DNA of 64,000 nt from Haematococcus lacustris (taxonomy: Eukaryota; Chlorophyta; Chlorophyceae; Chlamydomonadales; Haematococcaceae): contig JASKMD010000006.1 of NCBI GenBank assembly GCA_030144725.1, positions 10,608,832-10,672,831 of the forward strand. The letters run 5' to 3'. A model generated the notes under the pieces. It was given only the letters and a program-made list of their open reading frames with translations, was not told the origin of the DNA and ran no database searches. Every line of letters begins with the position of its first letter. Positions within the stretch are counted from its first letter, which is position 1. This document shows positions 16,788 through 29,799 of this stretch, one piece after another. Made by a program: the position numbers and the translations under genes.

Positions 16788-17650
16788 CGGCAGCAGCAGC
16801 GGCGACAGCGGCAGCAGCAGCAGCAGCGCCACCATGCTGGAGCTGATCCTAGGGTGCTGTATTATCCTTCTCACACTCACCCCACACCCTCACTCCCTTT
16901 TCACTCCCTCCTACACAATCGTCACACTCCCCGTACCCCTTCCAGGCCCAATGCCACACCAGGCCGCTCTCATATGCCATTCTCATCACCCCTGCAGCCC
17001 CTCAAACATCCCCGCCTCCCCTACAGATAGAGTTGCCTAATCTCGGCCACTTCTTTGCAGAAACCGTCATGATTACTCGTTGTATAGTATAATGATGGAG
17101 GCCAAGCTGTTACGGGATTGCCGCTCACATCATCGAGTGGGGCTTAAGCCCGCTGCTCAACAACTACCCCTCCTTCCCTTCACCCTGCTTCTGCCCCACT
17201 GCTGCTGGCCCCCTGCCAACCTGCAGGTGCAGCCACACCCTGAACAGCAGCAGCCACCGCAGCCAGTGGCCCAGCAGCACTCCTCCGACCCTGGCTAATG
17301 ACTGCACTGGCTGCGGTGGCTGCAGCTGTTGCCGCTGCACTGAGGGACGGATGGGAGCGTTAGATAGGACGCCATCTGGGCGCTTTGGGGTGAGCAGCAA
17401 GCAGCACGGGGGGAGGAGGGGTGAACCGCTGGCTTGCCAGCGCTCATGCATGGCTGGTAGCAGGACGCAGCAGCTGGGCTGTGTGGCGAGCTGGGCCAAG
17501 AGGGCAGGCGGCAGCTGCGGGGTGTGGCGGCGAATACTATGGAGCTGACCATGCTAGTGGACGGTCTGCAGATGCCAGGGTGTGTCAGGGGCCACTGCCG
17601 CTGCTGAGTGGGTGATGAGACATTGTCCCCCTTTTTGTTTGTCGGGGAGA
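15783..17650. other. Unresolved stretch with exon-like fragments and a (CAG)20 tract
   Basis: A short exon-like piece at 16651-16716 (+), bounded by AG and GT, encodes MAIGTRKVKEDLGREVTALA. A Gln/Pro-rich end at about 17227-17298 (PHPEQQQPPQPVAQQHSSDP, stop) may belong to the same transcript. No continuous gene could be assembled and no family was recognised. Confidence 0.3.
16725..16784. repeat. (CAG)20 trinucleotide tract
   Basis: 60 bp of pure CAG, followed by impure AGC triplets to about 16828. It is a small relative of the kinesin intron array. Confidence 0.95.
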
Positions 17651-17653
17651 GGC

Positions 17654-17658
17654 TTACA
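17654..17658 (-). terminator. TGTAA poly(A) signal of the PPC-domain gene
   Basis: TTACA on the + strand (TGTAA on -), about 315 bp after the stop at 17974. The interval would be 3' UTR. Confidence 0.4.
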
Positions 17659-17973
17659 ACAACAACAACTAAGAGTAGAAAGATACGAAAAGAGGAACAA
17701 AGGAGGAAAAATGTTGAGCTCAGTACATTTGCCAATATTCAAACCACGTCAAACGTACAACCCCAACAGCACCGGCTGTGAAGGGTACACAGGTCTGTGA
17801 GTGGAGCGCAGGGAACTAGCTAGGAGCAGGTAGGCTGGGAAGTGGTAGAGCGTCCGGGAATGGGAAGGATGGTATCTGCGTGCGCCCCTCGTGCCTCTTT
17901 ATAGATGATTTGATGTCTACGAAAAGCACATCGCGGCGCTCGGCAGCGTGGGGGTGCACCCAGCGGAAGGCGT

Positions 17974-20900
17974 CTAAGCGCCCGTCAACAACTTGCGGGA
18001 CCTGACCGCCGCCACTGCGGACGCCTCAGACGACTCTTCCCTCGACGACTCTTCCGACGACGACTCTTCCGACGACTCCTCAGGAGTCACCGGCAAGAAT
18101 GCTGTGACCGCCAAGGCTGCCGAGCCGCACTGCACCGGGTAGCAGCAGGCCGGGCAGGCGGGCGGGCATTAGGGCAGGCGGCAGTGTCCTTTGTAGCTCG
18201 ACCTCCTGCTGACCAGCCTGCCATTGCTACATGCTTGACTGAACTCCCCACCATCACCCCACTCTCTTGGCCCACCCTGCAGCCCTCCATGCTCTCCATG
18301 CCTAGCCCAGCCCAGCCCAACCCAGCCCAGCCTGATCCTCCGTCCCGCCCAGCCTCTGTTCCAGCCTCTACTCTGCCTGCCATTCCCTCCACCCTCGAGG
18401 CTCACCCTGTAGCGGTTGCCATAGCCTGACACCACAATGAGGTAGGAGGCTCCTGGAGCAGCTGTGAAGGAGAGGCGTGACCGCCGTCCCCCGCACGAGC
18501 TGCCATTGTCATCATACGTTAGATATGCCTACCAGAGCACGAGTCAAAGCATGAAGATATGGAACAGGGCATGCACCATGGCTGCACTGCCCTGACCTGT
18601 ATAGCGTTTACTAAGAGGGATAGGGTCAGGTGTAGGGTGGCAGTAGGCTAAGGTTGAGTGAAGATGAAGTGTAGGATTAGGTTAAGGCTAGCCCACATGC
18701 ATGAGAAAGGCCAGATGAGCACTTGCCTGGTCCTGCAGATCCGGGTCGCCACAGATGTCAGGCTCGTCATTGTACACCGTGATCTCAGTGTCCCAGGCGG
18801 CCTGCCCCTCAACACAGGTGTCCAGCTCCACCTCGCGCTCCATGTCCACATCCCCTGCGGTTCATAGCCCAATGTCGTCAGATCAATAGCTGCAGTGGCT
18901 GGTAATGTCCAGCTGGGTGGCCTCCACACCCGGCTTCGCTTGGCAACAGACCGCGGTGCTATTGGGCTGCTAGCCCTAGACCTGCCAACCTGGTATGAGG
19001 GCTGAGAGGGTTGTCCCGCAAAGGTAGGGGACGGCTCCACACCCATTTTCGCTTGGCAACAGACCGGTGCTCATGAGCTCCTGGCAGGCTGGGAAGAGGC
19101 TGGGAAGAGGGCTGGTGGGTGAGGGGGGGTGCACCTGGGTCAGGGCTGCTGCTGGGTGCGGGGGTGCACAGGAGGTGGTGTGCGGGTGTGATGTGGGCTG
19201 CTGCCTGCCCACCTAGCAGCCTGAAGGTGAAGTCCGGGTTTTGGCTGTAAAACCAGGAGGTGGTCAGGACGTCGCAGGTGGAGGCGCCAGCGCCCCAGAC
19301 CGACGGGCTTTGGCCCGGCAGCACTCCCGCGATGGCCACAGGGTTCTGGCACTGCCCTAGCTCTGCGGGCAGCACCAGCAACCAGGACCTGGCCAGGGGC
19401 GCAGCAGCAGCAGCAGCAGCTACAGGGGGACAATGCTCCCATCAGCCTTGGGCCAGGGGGTCGGCAGCAGCAGCAGGGGGGCGGCGGCTGTGGGGTAAGG
19501 CATGGTGGGGCGCCCATGGCTATGTAAACCATGGTTTGGGGGAGGAGCTGTGGGGCATGGCCTGACCTGGTGTAGGGGAGATGACTGCCAATGTGCTGTT
19601 GATTACGATGGTGGCCGGGCCCGCCTGCAACCACATTTATCGGCAGGGGGGCAGGCAACAGGAAAGGCTGATGGGGGTGGAGAAAGGGGTCAAGGAAGGC
19701 CAGCAGATCAAGCTAGGCTCTTCAACGCAGCCCGCCTTGCATCCAGCATGCAGCCAAGCATGTGTCACATGTACCCTGCTCCCTCGCTGCCCCCAACCCC
19801 AGTTCCCTGGCCTGCCCCCTCCCCCTGGCAAGGTCCTTCGTGCTCAGGGCTGCCAGCTCACAGATGTCATGTTGTAGCCTTTGACCACGATGAGGTAGTC
19901 CTGGCCAGGGGCAGCGATGAAGGCAACGCGTGACGATGGACGTCTACACACGCTGGCCTCGTCGTTGCTGGCGACCCAGGCCTGTTCGGGCAACACAAGA
20001 GCAAGGCAAGAGCTCTAGAGCAAGCCAAGCAGTTGTGATCACCAGTTTACCCTCCGCTACGCTCCGCTACGCCGCACTGTAAGCTGTCTCCGCTGATGAC
20101 TCCGCTGAGGTCTCCGCTGCTATAATAATCGTGCTTGTGCTGTCAAGGCCAAGGGTGCAAGGCCAAGGGTCCTTATTGAGTGAACCTCACTGAGGTAACT
20201 AGGCCGACACTGAGCCACCCTCCACGCCTTGATCCACGCTTAGATAGTGGGCATGGCCACAACCTCCCTCTGTCTTTCCTCCTCCTTCAAACTTTCATTG
20301 TCACCTTAATTATGCAACCCTAATCTTTTCTGTGCAACCTTCCCCTAGCCCACACCACCCGTCTAGCCTACCAGCACAGAAGGGCCCCCCCACCGAAACC
20401 TGGCGCATGGGCACCGAAGTCAACGCTCAATACCTGAACCCTGACATCAGGCACAGACATTATATGCAAGCAAGCCCTACAACAGGGCTGCCAAGATGCA
20501 GAGGGCTCAAGAATAGCAAGCTTGCAGTGCAGTGCAGTTAAACTGCTCCTGTGAACCGCACTGAAGCCAGCCACATGTGCCCTGTCAGCCTGCCCTTGGC
20601 TGCTGCACGGACCCACCTCAAACAACATGGCAGGACTCGCGCCACAGACGTTCGGCGACTGCCGGAAGACGACAAGCTCCGTGTCCCACCGGCTATCAGA
20701 GGGCGCGCATTGCCCGCTCTCGGTCACGCCGGTGTCGACGGTGATGTATCGAGGGTCCGGGCTGTCTCCGGCCAGCATGAAAGTGAAGTCCGCGGAGTCC
20801 CGCAAAAACATAGAGTCCCAGTTGTAGTTCACGGTAGAATTGTAGGTGTCGAAGCCCACACCAAAGAGCTGGTTGATAGCATTGGCTGGTAGACCGGCAA

Positions 20901-23900
20901 TAACGTAGGGGTTGGAGCAGGAGCCTTTGCCAGCATCTGCGGCCAGGCACCTTACCCTTGTCCAACACATGCAAGCAATCTATAGCCAATGCACGGATGC
21001 GTATACACTCAGCTACTAACCCTGCAGATTCAGCATGCCCAAGCGGGTGCAACGACCGTACCAGGCCAGGGAGGTGGCAGCAGCAGGGGGGCGGGCTGTG
21101 CACATGGGGTAGGGGCATGGCATGGTGCCCATGGCTATGTAAACCATTGTATGGGGGAGAAGCTGTTGGGCATGGCCTGACCTGGTGTTGGGGGGATGAC
21201 TGCCAGTGTGCTGTTGATGACGATGGTGGCCGGGCCCGCCTGCAACCACATTTATCGGCAGGGGGGCAGGCAACAGGAAAGGCTGAGGGGGGTGGAGAAA
21301 GGGGTCAAGGAAGGTCAGCAGATCAAGCTGGGCTCTTCCACGCAGCCCGCCTTACATCCAGCATGCAGCCAAGCATGTGTCACATGCACATACACATGAT
21401 TCCTCACATGTCCCCTCTTTCCCCACTGCAGCTGCTGCCACACCCCCCTGGCAAAGTCCCTCCATTTTCAGGGCTCCCAGCTCACATCCTCCATGCTGTA
21501 GTCCTCACTGCCCCCACCCCCACACCCCTTGGCCTGCACCCTCCCCCTGGCAAGGTCCTTCGTGCTCAGGGCTGCCAGCTCACAGATGCCATGTTGTAGC
21601 CTTTGACCACGATGAGGTAGTCCTGGCCAGGGGTGGCGATGAAGGCAACGCGTGACGATGGATGGCCACACACGCTGTTGTCGTCATTGATAGTGACCCA
21701 GGCCTGCTTGGGCAAAGCAGGCAGCCAAGGGTCCTCAATGGGTGAAGTGGCTAGACTGACCCTCCTTCCCTTAACGCCCGCTCATATCATGGCATGGGCA
21801 TGTGCATGGCCTCTCTCTGCCATTTCTCCTTTCTGATCACCAGGCAAAGACATCACATGCAAACAAACCATACAACAAGGCTGCCAAGTGGGAAAGGGCC
21901 TGTGGGTAGCAAGCTTGCATACCAATGCACCTGACCTGGTCTTGGGGACTGCACTAAAGCCAGCCACCTGTGCACAGGCAGATTACCCTTAGCACAGCAT
22001 TACAGCGGACCCACCTCAGACAACACGGTGGAATCCGCGCCACAGACGTTCGGCGACTGCCGGAAGACGACGAGCTCTGTGTCCCACCGGCTGTCAGAGG
22101 GCGCGCATTGCCCGCTCTCGGTCACGCCGGTGTCGACGGTGATGTATCGAGGGTCCGGGCTGTCTCCGGCCAGCATGAAAGTGAAGTCCGCGGAGTCCCG
22201 CAAAAACATAGAGTCCCAGTTGTAGTTCACGGTAGAATTGTAGGTGTCGAAGCCCACACCAAAGAGCTGGTTGGTAGCGTTGACTGGTAGACCGGCAATA
22301 ACGTAGGGGTTGGAGCAGGTGCCTACGCCAGCATCTGCGACCAGGCAACTCACCCTGTCGCCCAACACATGCACGCAAATCTACAGCCAATGCACGGACG
22401 CATATCCGCATGGCTACTGGGCTACTGAGCTGTGGGGCATGGCCTGACCTGGTGTAGGGGAGATGACTGCCAGTGTGCTGTTGATGACGATGGTGGCAGG
22501 GCCCGTCTGCAATCACAGTCATTGGCAGGAGGGCAGGTGACGGGGAAGGCTGAAAGGGGTTGGGAAAGGGGATCAAGGGAGGTCAGCGGATCAAGCTAGG
22601 CTCTTCCACGCAGCCGGCATTCATAAGGTATGCAGCCAACCATGCGTCAGATGCACTCTGATCCCTTGCAGCCCCCTCTTCCCTCCCCCATTGCATCTAC
22701 TGCTGCACCCCACCCCCAGACACCCCGGACACCTAAACCCCTAGCAAGGCCCCTCGTCTTTAGGGCTCCCAACTCACTGCCTCCCATATGTAGCCTTTGA
22801 CCACGATGAGGTAGTCCTGGCCAGGGGCAGCGGTGAAGGCAACGTGTGACGATGGCGGTCCACACGTGCTGTTGTCGTCGTCCTCGGCATCCCAGGCCTG
22901 TTCGGGCAACCCACACAAGAGCAAGGCAAGAGCTCTAGAGCAAGCCAAGCAGCTGTGATCACCAGTTTGTATATACCAGGATGCTACAACATGTTTGTAG
23001 TAGCTGAGTGAGATTACCCACAGGCAAACATGTTGTTCCTTGTTGGACAAGTTTTGTTTGTCTGTTCGGGCAACCCAGAGCGACTGTTAGGGTCTTCATT
23101 AGTAAGGGTAAGGGTCCTGTAAGGGTCCTTATTGAGTGAACCTCAGTGTAGTGACTAGGCCGACACTGAGCCACCCTCCACCCCTAAAGGCCTGCTCATA
23201 TCATGGGCATGGACACAGCCTATCTCTGCCATTCCTCCGTCCCGATCACCAGGCAAAGACATCATATGCAAGGAAACCATACAACAGGGCTGCCAAGTGG
23301 GTAACAAGCTTGCATCTGAATGCAGCTAAGCTGGTCTTGGGCACCGCACTGAAGCCAGCAACCTGTGCACAGGCAGACTGCCCTTGGGGCAGCAACATAC
23401 CGGACCCACCTCAGACAACACGGTGGAATCCGCGCCACAGATGTAGGGCGTGTGAGCGAAGACGACGAGCTCTGTGTCCCACCGGCTGTCAAAGGGCGCG
23501 CATTGCCCGCTCTCGGTCACGCCGGTGTCAACGGTGATGTATCGAGGGTCCGGGCTGTCTCCGAGCAGCATGAAAGTGAAGTCCGTGGTGACATGCAGAT
23601 TCAATGAGTCCCAATCGTAGTTCACGGTAGAATTTTGGGTGTTGAAGCCCACACCGAAGAGCTGGTTGGTAGCGTTGACTGGTAGACCGGCAATAACGTA
23701 GGGGTTGGAGCAGGTGCCTACGCCAGCATCTGCGACCAGGCACCTTACCCTTGTCGCCCAACACATGCACGCAATCTACAGCCAATGCACGGACGCATAT
23801 CCGCATGACTGTTGGGCTACTGAGCTGTGGGGCATCCGCTTGGCTACTGAGCTGTGGGGCATGGCCTGACCTGGTGTAGGGGAGATGACTGCCAGTGTGC

Positions 23901-26571
23901 TGTTGATGACGATGGTGGCAGGGCCTGTCTGCAATCACAGTCATTGGCAGGAGGGCAGGTGACGGGGAAGGCTGAAAGGGGTGGGGAAAGGGGATCAAGG
24001 GAGGTCAGCGGATCAAGCTAGGCTCTTCCACGCAGCCGGCATTCATATGGTATGCAGCCAACCATGCGTCAGATGCACTCTGATCCCTTGCAGCCCCCTC
24101 TTACCCCCCCATTGCATCTACTGCTGCACCCCACCCCCAGACACCCCGGACACCCCAACCCCTAGCAAGGCCCCTCGTCTTTAGGGCTCCCAACTCACTG
24201 CCTCCCATATGTAGCCTTTGACCACGATGAGGTAGTCCTGGCCAGGGGCAGCGGTGAAGGCAACGCGTGACGATGGCGGTCCACACGTGCTGTTGTCATC
24301 GTCCTCGGCATCCCAGGCCTGTTCGGGCAACCCACACAAGAGCAAGGCAAGAGCTCTAGAGCAAGCCAAGCAGCTGTGATCACCAGTTTGTATATACCAG
24401 GATGCTACAACATGTTTGTAGTAGCTGAGTGAGATTACCCACAGGCAAACATGTTGTTCCTTGTTGGACAAGTTTTGTTTGTCTGTTCGGGCCACCCAGA
24501 GCGACTGTTAGGGTCTTCATTAGTAAGGGTAAGGGTCCTGTAAGGGTCCTTATTGAGTGAACCTCAGTGTAGTGACTAGGCCGACACTGAGCCACCCTCC
24601 ACCCCTAAAGGCCTGCTCATATCATGGGCATGGACACAGCCTATCTCTGCCATTCCTCCGTCCCGATCACCAGGCAAAGACATCATATGCAAGGAAACCA
24701 TACAACAGGGCTGCCAAGTGGGTAACAAGCTTGCATCTGAATGCAGCTAAGCTGGTCTTGGGCACCGCACTGAAGCCAGCAACCTGTGCACAGGCAGACT
24801 GCCCTTGGGGCAGCAACATACCGGACCCACCTCAGACAACACGGTGGAATCCGCGCCACAGATGTAGGGTGTGTGAGCGAAGACGACGAGCTCTGTGTCC
24901 CACCGGCTGTCAAAGGGCGCGCATTGCCCGCTCTCGGTCACGCCGGTGTCAACGGTGATGTATCGAGGGTCCGGGCTGTCTCCGAGCAGCATGAAAGTGA
25001 AGTCCGTGGTGACATGCAGATTCAATGAGTCCCAATCGTAGTTCACGGTAGAATTTTGGGTGTTGAAGCCCACACCGAAGAGCTGGTTGGTAGCGTTGAC
25101 TGGTAGACCGGCAATAACGTAGGGGTTGGAGCAGGTGCCTACGCCAGCATCTGCGACCAGGCACCTTACCCTTGTCGCCCAACACATGCACGCAATCTAC
25201 AGCCAATGCACGGACGCATATCCGCATGACTATTGGGCTACTGAGCTGTGGGGCATCCGCTTGGCTACTGAGCTGTGGGGCATGGCCTGACCTGGTGTAG
25301 GGGAGATGACTGCCAGTGTGCTGTTGATGACGATGGTGGCAGGGCCTGTCTGCAATCACAGTCATTGGCAGGAGGGCAGGTGACGGGGAAGGCTGAAAGG
25401 GGTGGGGAAAGGGGATCAAGGGAGGTCAGCGGATCAAGCTAGGCTCTTCCACGCAGCCGGCATTCATATGGTATGCAGCCAACCATGCGTCAGATGCACT
25501 CTGATCCCTTGCAGCCCCCTCTTACCCCCCCATTGCATCTACTGCTGCACCCCACCCCCAGACACCCCGGACACCCCAACCCCTAGCAAGGCCCCTCGTC
25601 TTTAGGGCTCCCAACTCACTGCCTCCCATATGTAGCCTTTGACCACGATGAGGTAGTCCTGGCCAGGGGCAGCGGTGAAGGCAACGCGTGACGATGGCGG
25701 TCCACACGTGCTGTTGTCATCGTCCTCGGCATCCCAGGCCTGTTCGGGCAACCCACACAAGAGCAAGGCAAGAGCTCTAGAGCAAGCCAAGCAGCTGTGA
25801 TCACCAGTTTGTATATACCAGGATGCTACAACATGTTTGTAGTAGCTGAGTGAGATTACCCACAGGCAAACATGTTGTTCCTTGTTGGACAAGTTTTGTT
25901 TGTCTGTTCGGGCAACCCAGAGCGACTGTTAGGGTCTTCATTAGTAAGGGTAAGGGTCCTGTAAGGGTCCTTATTGAGTGAACCTCAGTGTAGTGACTAG
26001 GCCGACACTGAGCCACCCTCCACCCCTAAAGGCCTGCTCATATCATGGGCATGGACACAGCCTATCTCTGCCATTCCTCCGTCCCGATCACCAGGCAAAG
26101 ACATCATATGCAAGGAAACCATACAACAGGGCTGCCAAGTGGGTAACAAGCTTGCATCTGACTGCAGCTAAGCTGGTCTTGGGCACCGCACTGAAGCCAG
26201 CAACCTGTGCACAGGCAGACTGCCTTTGGGGCAGCAACACACCGGACCCACCTCAGACAACACGGTGGAATCCGCGCCACAGATGTAGGGCGTGTGAGCG
26301 AAGACGACGAGCTCTGTGTCCCACCGGCTGTCAGAGGGCGCGCATTGCCCGCTCTCGGTCACGCCGGTGTCGACGGTGATGTATCGAGGGTCCGGGCTGT
26401 CTCCGAGCAGCATGAAAGTGAAGTCCGTGGCGACATGCAGATTCAATGAGTCCCAATCGTAGTTCACGGTAGAATTTTGGGTGTTGAAGCCCACACCGAA
26501 GAGCTGGTTGGTAGCGTTGACTGGTAGACCGGCAATAACGTAGGGGTTGGAGCAGGTGCCTACGCCAGCAT
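17974..26571 (-). CDS. Large protein of six tandem PPC-like beta domains (5' end not found)
   Basis: Not a named gene. Each domain resembles the bacterial pre-peptidase C-terminal (PPC) fold, a secreted beta-sandwich: CSNPYVIAGLP, DFTFML.GD, DSRWDTELVVF, then DDDNSTCGPPSSRVAFTAAP and QDYLIVVKGY. Units 1-5 each have three exons. A: 26252-26571, 24831-25150, 23410-23729, 22015-22334, 20617-20936. B: 25620-25739, 24199-24318, 22778-22897, 21584-21703, 19862-19981. C linker: 25292-25349, 23871-23928, 22449-22506, 21182-21239, 19567-19624. Divergent unit 6 has 19213-19362, 18727-18854 (GC-AG donor) and 18406-18528. The last exon, 17974-18129, adds a Ser/Glu-rich tail ending RSRKLLTGA. All junctions keep phase, giving about 1,015 residues. 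Conserved Cys pairs, NxS/T sites and low charge suggest an extracellular or wall protein (inference). The first exon, with a signal peptide, should lie above 26571 but was not identified. Confidence 0.8.
22309..26571. repeat. Tandem genomic repeat, 1,421-bp units (PPC units 1-3)
   Basis: Exon and intron landmarks recur at an exact spacing of 1,421 bp between units 1, 2 and 3 (for example 26571, 25150, 23729), introns included, with few substitutions. Units 4 and 5 have spacings near 1,395-1,400 bp and are clearly older. Confidence 0.9.
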
Positions 26572-28320
26572 CTGCAGCCAGGCACATTACCCTTGACCAA
26601 CACATACACGCAATGTACAGCCAATGCACGGATGCATATCCGCACGGCTACCAGCCCTGCAGTTTCAGCAGGCCCAAGTGGTTGCAGATGCTGTACCAGC
26701 AGAAGCGAACTGGAGGAGGGCGATTGCCACTGCCACGCGATAGAGGCTGCCAAGTGCACCACGCGGCGTCCACATCTACTGGGCAAAAGCAAGCAAAAAA
26801 CACTGGCCGGTGCGTAGCACTATACAGTGTCATACTGCAGGGCGAGCAAGGGCGCTACAGTGCAGCTACACGACTACCGCATACCTGGACCCGAATTGGA
26901 CAGCTTTAAACTCTACAGCAGTAGCAAGTCCTCTCTCGCAAATCGTAATGGCTGGAAAAAGGGGTAACTCTGTACTTCATCATTCTCCTCATTCATCTCA
27001 CCCATCTCATTTTGCCTTGCACGTGTATTTACTCCGAATCCCGACTCAACAACAATCGCTGTCCCTCCGAAAAGGTGCGTCACCATGACCTCGCTGCCAG
27101 GGAAGCGACCCACCACACCCCGAGCAGCGGACAGCTCGTCAAAGCAGCGCACAGGGTCCCCCCGCACTACTTACGACGGTGACGCGCTCAATCCCGCGAA
27201 GCCACGTAGAGCCCATGCACTAGTCTTCACGGCTTGTGATCCCCACTGAACAACAGCAACAGCAGCTGTGGAGTTGTTCACCAATCAAACCAATTAAAAG
27301 TCAACATCATTACCCCAACCAGCCATGCCCATCCATCGCCCTTTCCCCCTGTCCCCTTTCTTCCCTGCCTTCATAGGGCCACCCTTCCCCTGCCACCATT
27401 ACCCCACCTGGGGCCAGGGGTCCTTCCACCCGCCAAACATTTTTAGCGGGTAAGAAAGGGACCCAAGGCCGCCCTGCCCACGAGGCCTTATGCCGCGCGT
27501 CCTGCAACTGACCCTACAGCCAAGCGAAGGAAGTAAATCAAGTTCACATGTTTGGGTCATGGCACTGCACTTGATTAGCCAATGAGGCAGTGGGTTGGGC
27601 TTGAGGGGCTGTGCCCCGACATAGTCCGAGCCCCCCAGGGCCTCCACCTTCATTCCCAGGTGCCGAGGCAGTGAGCGGGCAGGACAAAAGCTATTGAGCA
27701 GTAGGAAAGAAGGGCCCCGCCCCGCCCCACCCTGCCTGGCTCACCACATGGGCCAAGTGGGTTATGGCCAGCGGCACAGGCTCATGCGAGTGGCCATCAA
27801 AGAGTACTGGAGTGGATTGAACACCTGTGACCAGCAGCACGAAGCGTCGCGTCTCCCCTGCCGCCCCTAGCCAGCACCTCACACTGCCACAGCCGACGCA
27901 CCATCTGGCCCAACATCACGTCCTCTACTTCTTGAAACATGACGTGGGCAAGGCGTGAGAGCACATGGGTGGATGAGTAGAACAGGGCTGCTGAATGGGT
28001 TGGGTAGGAATGGGTGGGGCAGGCAGGGAAGGGAAGGGTAGGAGGGTGAGATAGCACTTGAAGCAGGTGAACAGCTTGGTCTCAACTTTTGCCCATTCCA
28101 CTTCTGCTCCTGCATACAATTCCCACTGCAGAGGCGGGATGTGTCCCAGCACCAGCTGCAGCCATTGCATGTGACTGCAGCCATTGCATGTGACTAACAC
28201 CACATGTGCAAGCCTTCCCATATGCATCCCCCTTGCCCCTAATGTGGTTGGGAGAGTTTTCACACACCAGCAGCCAACAGGTCATGCTGTATTACATGTG
28301 TATGTTTGTATTGAGCGCAG
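26572..28320. other. No gene assembled; exon-like fragments on the - strand
   Basis: Several - strand pieces are bounded by plausible splice sites but do not join into a recognised protein. About 27070-27165 gives RCFDELSAARGVVGRFPGSE, 27740-27860 gives ETRRFVLLVTGVQSTPVLFD, 27550-27660 gives VEALGGSDYVGAQPLKPNPL, and 28060-28150 gives LQWELYAGAEVEWAKVETKL. They may be the 5' end of the PPC gene, or a different, decayed gene or transposon. The source is unknown. Confidence 0.25.
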
Positions 28321-29575
28321 CCTCAGGGGTGTGGGACGTGAGGTCTGGCCAGCTGGTAGCAGACCAGCTGCAGCGGTGGAAGCTGACCAAGGGCCAGGTC
28401 ATGCCAGCGGCATAACAATGCCCGCCGCACTACCCAGCGATGGCTTGCTCCAATCAAGCCCCACCTTCAGCACCTGGCAGCAGCCAGTCAGCTGGCACCT
28501 CCCTGGAGGCCAACCTGAAGCACAGCACCGTCACCCTGTCCACCTGGGACGCTGTGTGGAAGGTGTACAAGGACCCCAAGTGGGCACGGCAGCGGCTGAG
28601 GCTGTACGGAGCCCAGGACCGGGCGCTGGAGCAGTTCCTCAAGAAGGTGAGGGTAGGTGGGTGGGTGGGTGGGAGGTAGGGACTGAGAGGTGGTAGGTTG
28701 GGCATGAAGTGAAAGAGGTGTTGCTTGTGACATGCCTAACCATGTGCCACCATGTCAGCCACCATGTGTGTGCCTTGTGTGTATGGCTGCAGCTGGAGGA
28801 GGACGTGGCGGAGGTGTCCATGGAGCGCCATGGGCATGCCAAGCAGCTGGTGGTCTTTTTTGGTGCAGCTGGCATTGGCACCGGGGGAGGGTGGGGTGCT
28901 GATGCGGTGCTGCGGGCCTGCTGCATGGTGGTGTGCAGGCCCAGGGGCACAGACCAGCGGCGGGGCAGGGTGGTGCTTGCGGATGAGCACCGCACCACCC
29001 GGGTCAGCTCAGCAGTGAATGGCCAGCAGCCCTGTGAGAGGCAGCTGAACAAGCGCAGGGCCACCAGGCCTGCAGACTGGAAGCCCCCACCAGGGCAGGT
29101 GGAACAGTGCCTGGTGCGCCCAGCCTGGAGCCAGCAGCGTGACCAGCAAGTGCGGGGCCTGATGTGGTGCCCTGTAGTGGCCCCCCGCAAGCCCCCACAG
29201 GCCCCACGCAGCAGCCAGGTAGCCACACTGGCAGCAGCCTCAGAGCCAGGGCCCAGCACTCCCTCGCCAGCCCAGCGCAGCAAGCGCACCAAGGCTGAGC
29301 CGGCAGCTGAGCCCACCAAGGGCAAAGGCCAGGGCCAGGGCAAGGCTACCAAAGCCAAGCCAGCGCCACAGCCAGGCAGGCGAATTGACGGGGACTTGAA
29401 AGCAATGCTGAACATGCAGCGCATTGGGGAGAGCAGGTGACGCCCACTGGAGCTGTGCTGGTGGCCAGAGCAGGGGAAGCTGCCCGCCAAGGGCAAGGAG
29501 TACCCAGGCCTGGGCTACAAGCGGCTGCTAGACAAGCCACCGCGAGACAAGGCCCAGCCTGCTACGGCACAGTAG
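28321..29575 (+). pseudogene. Fanzor (eukaryotic TnpB-like RNA-guided nuclease), copy 1, 5'-truncated
   Basis: Fanzor proteins are transposon-encoded RuvC nucleases guided by an omega-RNA. The visible parts are GVWDVRSGQLVADQL (28321 on), TWDAVWKVYKDPKWARQRLR, a spliced exon from 28793 (LEEDVAEVSMERHG), KQLVVFFGAAGIGTGGGWGA and VVLADEHRTTRVSS. Next come the zinc-region relic RGLMWCPVVAPRK, a Lys/Ala/Pro linker, then NMQRIGES and YPGLGYKR. In the family, DE.RTS carries the relocated catalytic Glu, kept here. Damage: no N-terminal half or RuvC-I Asp; a frame break after GQV (stop at 28415); the RuvC-III core DRD.NAA is DGDLKAM; and TGA at 29438 replaces a Trp codon. The intron at 28647-28792 is shared with copy 2. 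It is 5'-truncated at an AG, so earlier exons were lost. Confidence 0.8.
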
Positions 29576-29799
29576 TGTGCGCCACCCCCTTTGTTGAGCT
29601 GTCATCAGCTTTGAATTAGTCCATGTCTTGTCATGCCAGCTCTACATCATAGCCCTCCGGGGTCAGGCAATACTGTAGGTGGTAGGCGACCATGCCCGTG
29701 TGTATGCCATGTATAAGCCATGTGCATGCCATGACCATGGGAACCCCACACTTAGTGTTCAACTGCAATGAATGCTCTAGGTTGAGGGCTAAGGTGCTG
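29576..29799 (+). promoter_or_regulatory. Conserved 3' flank of Fanzor copy 1 (candidate element end / omega-RNA region)
   Basis: About 220 bp directly after the stop matches the flank of copy 2 (33643-33898) almost base for base apart from a roughly 50-60-bp indel. Similarity stops at AAGGTGCTG in both. In TnpB/Fanzor loci the guide RNA and transposon right end lie here; the assignment is inference. Confidence 0.45.
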
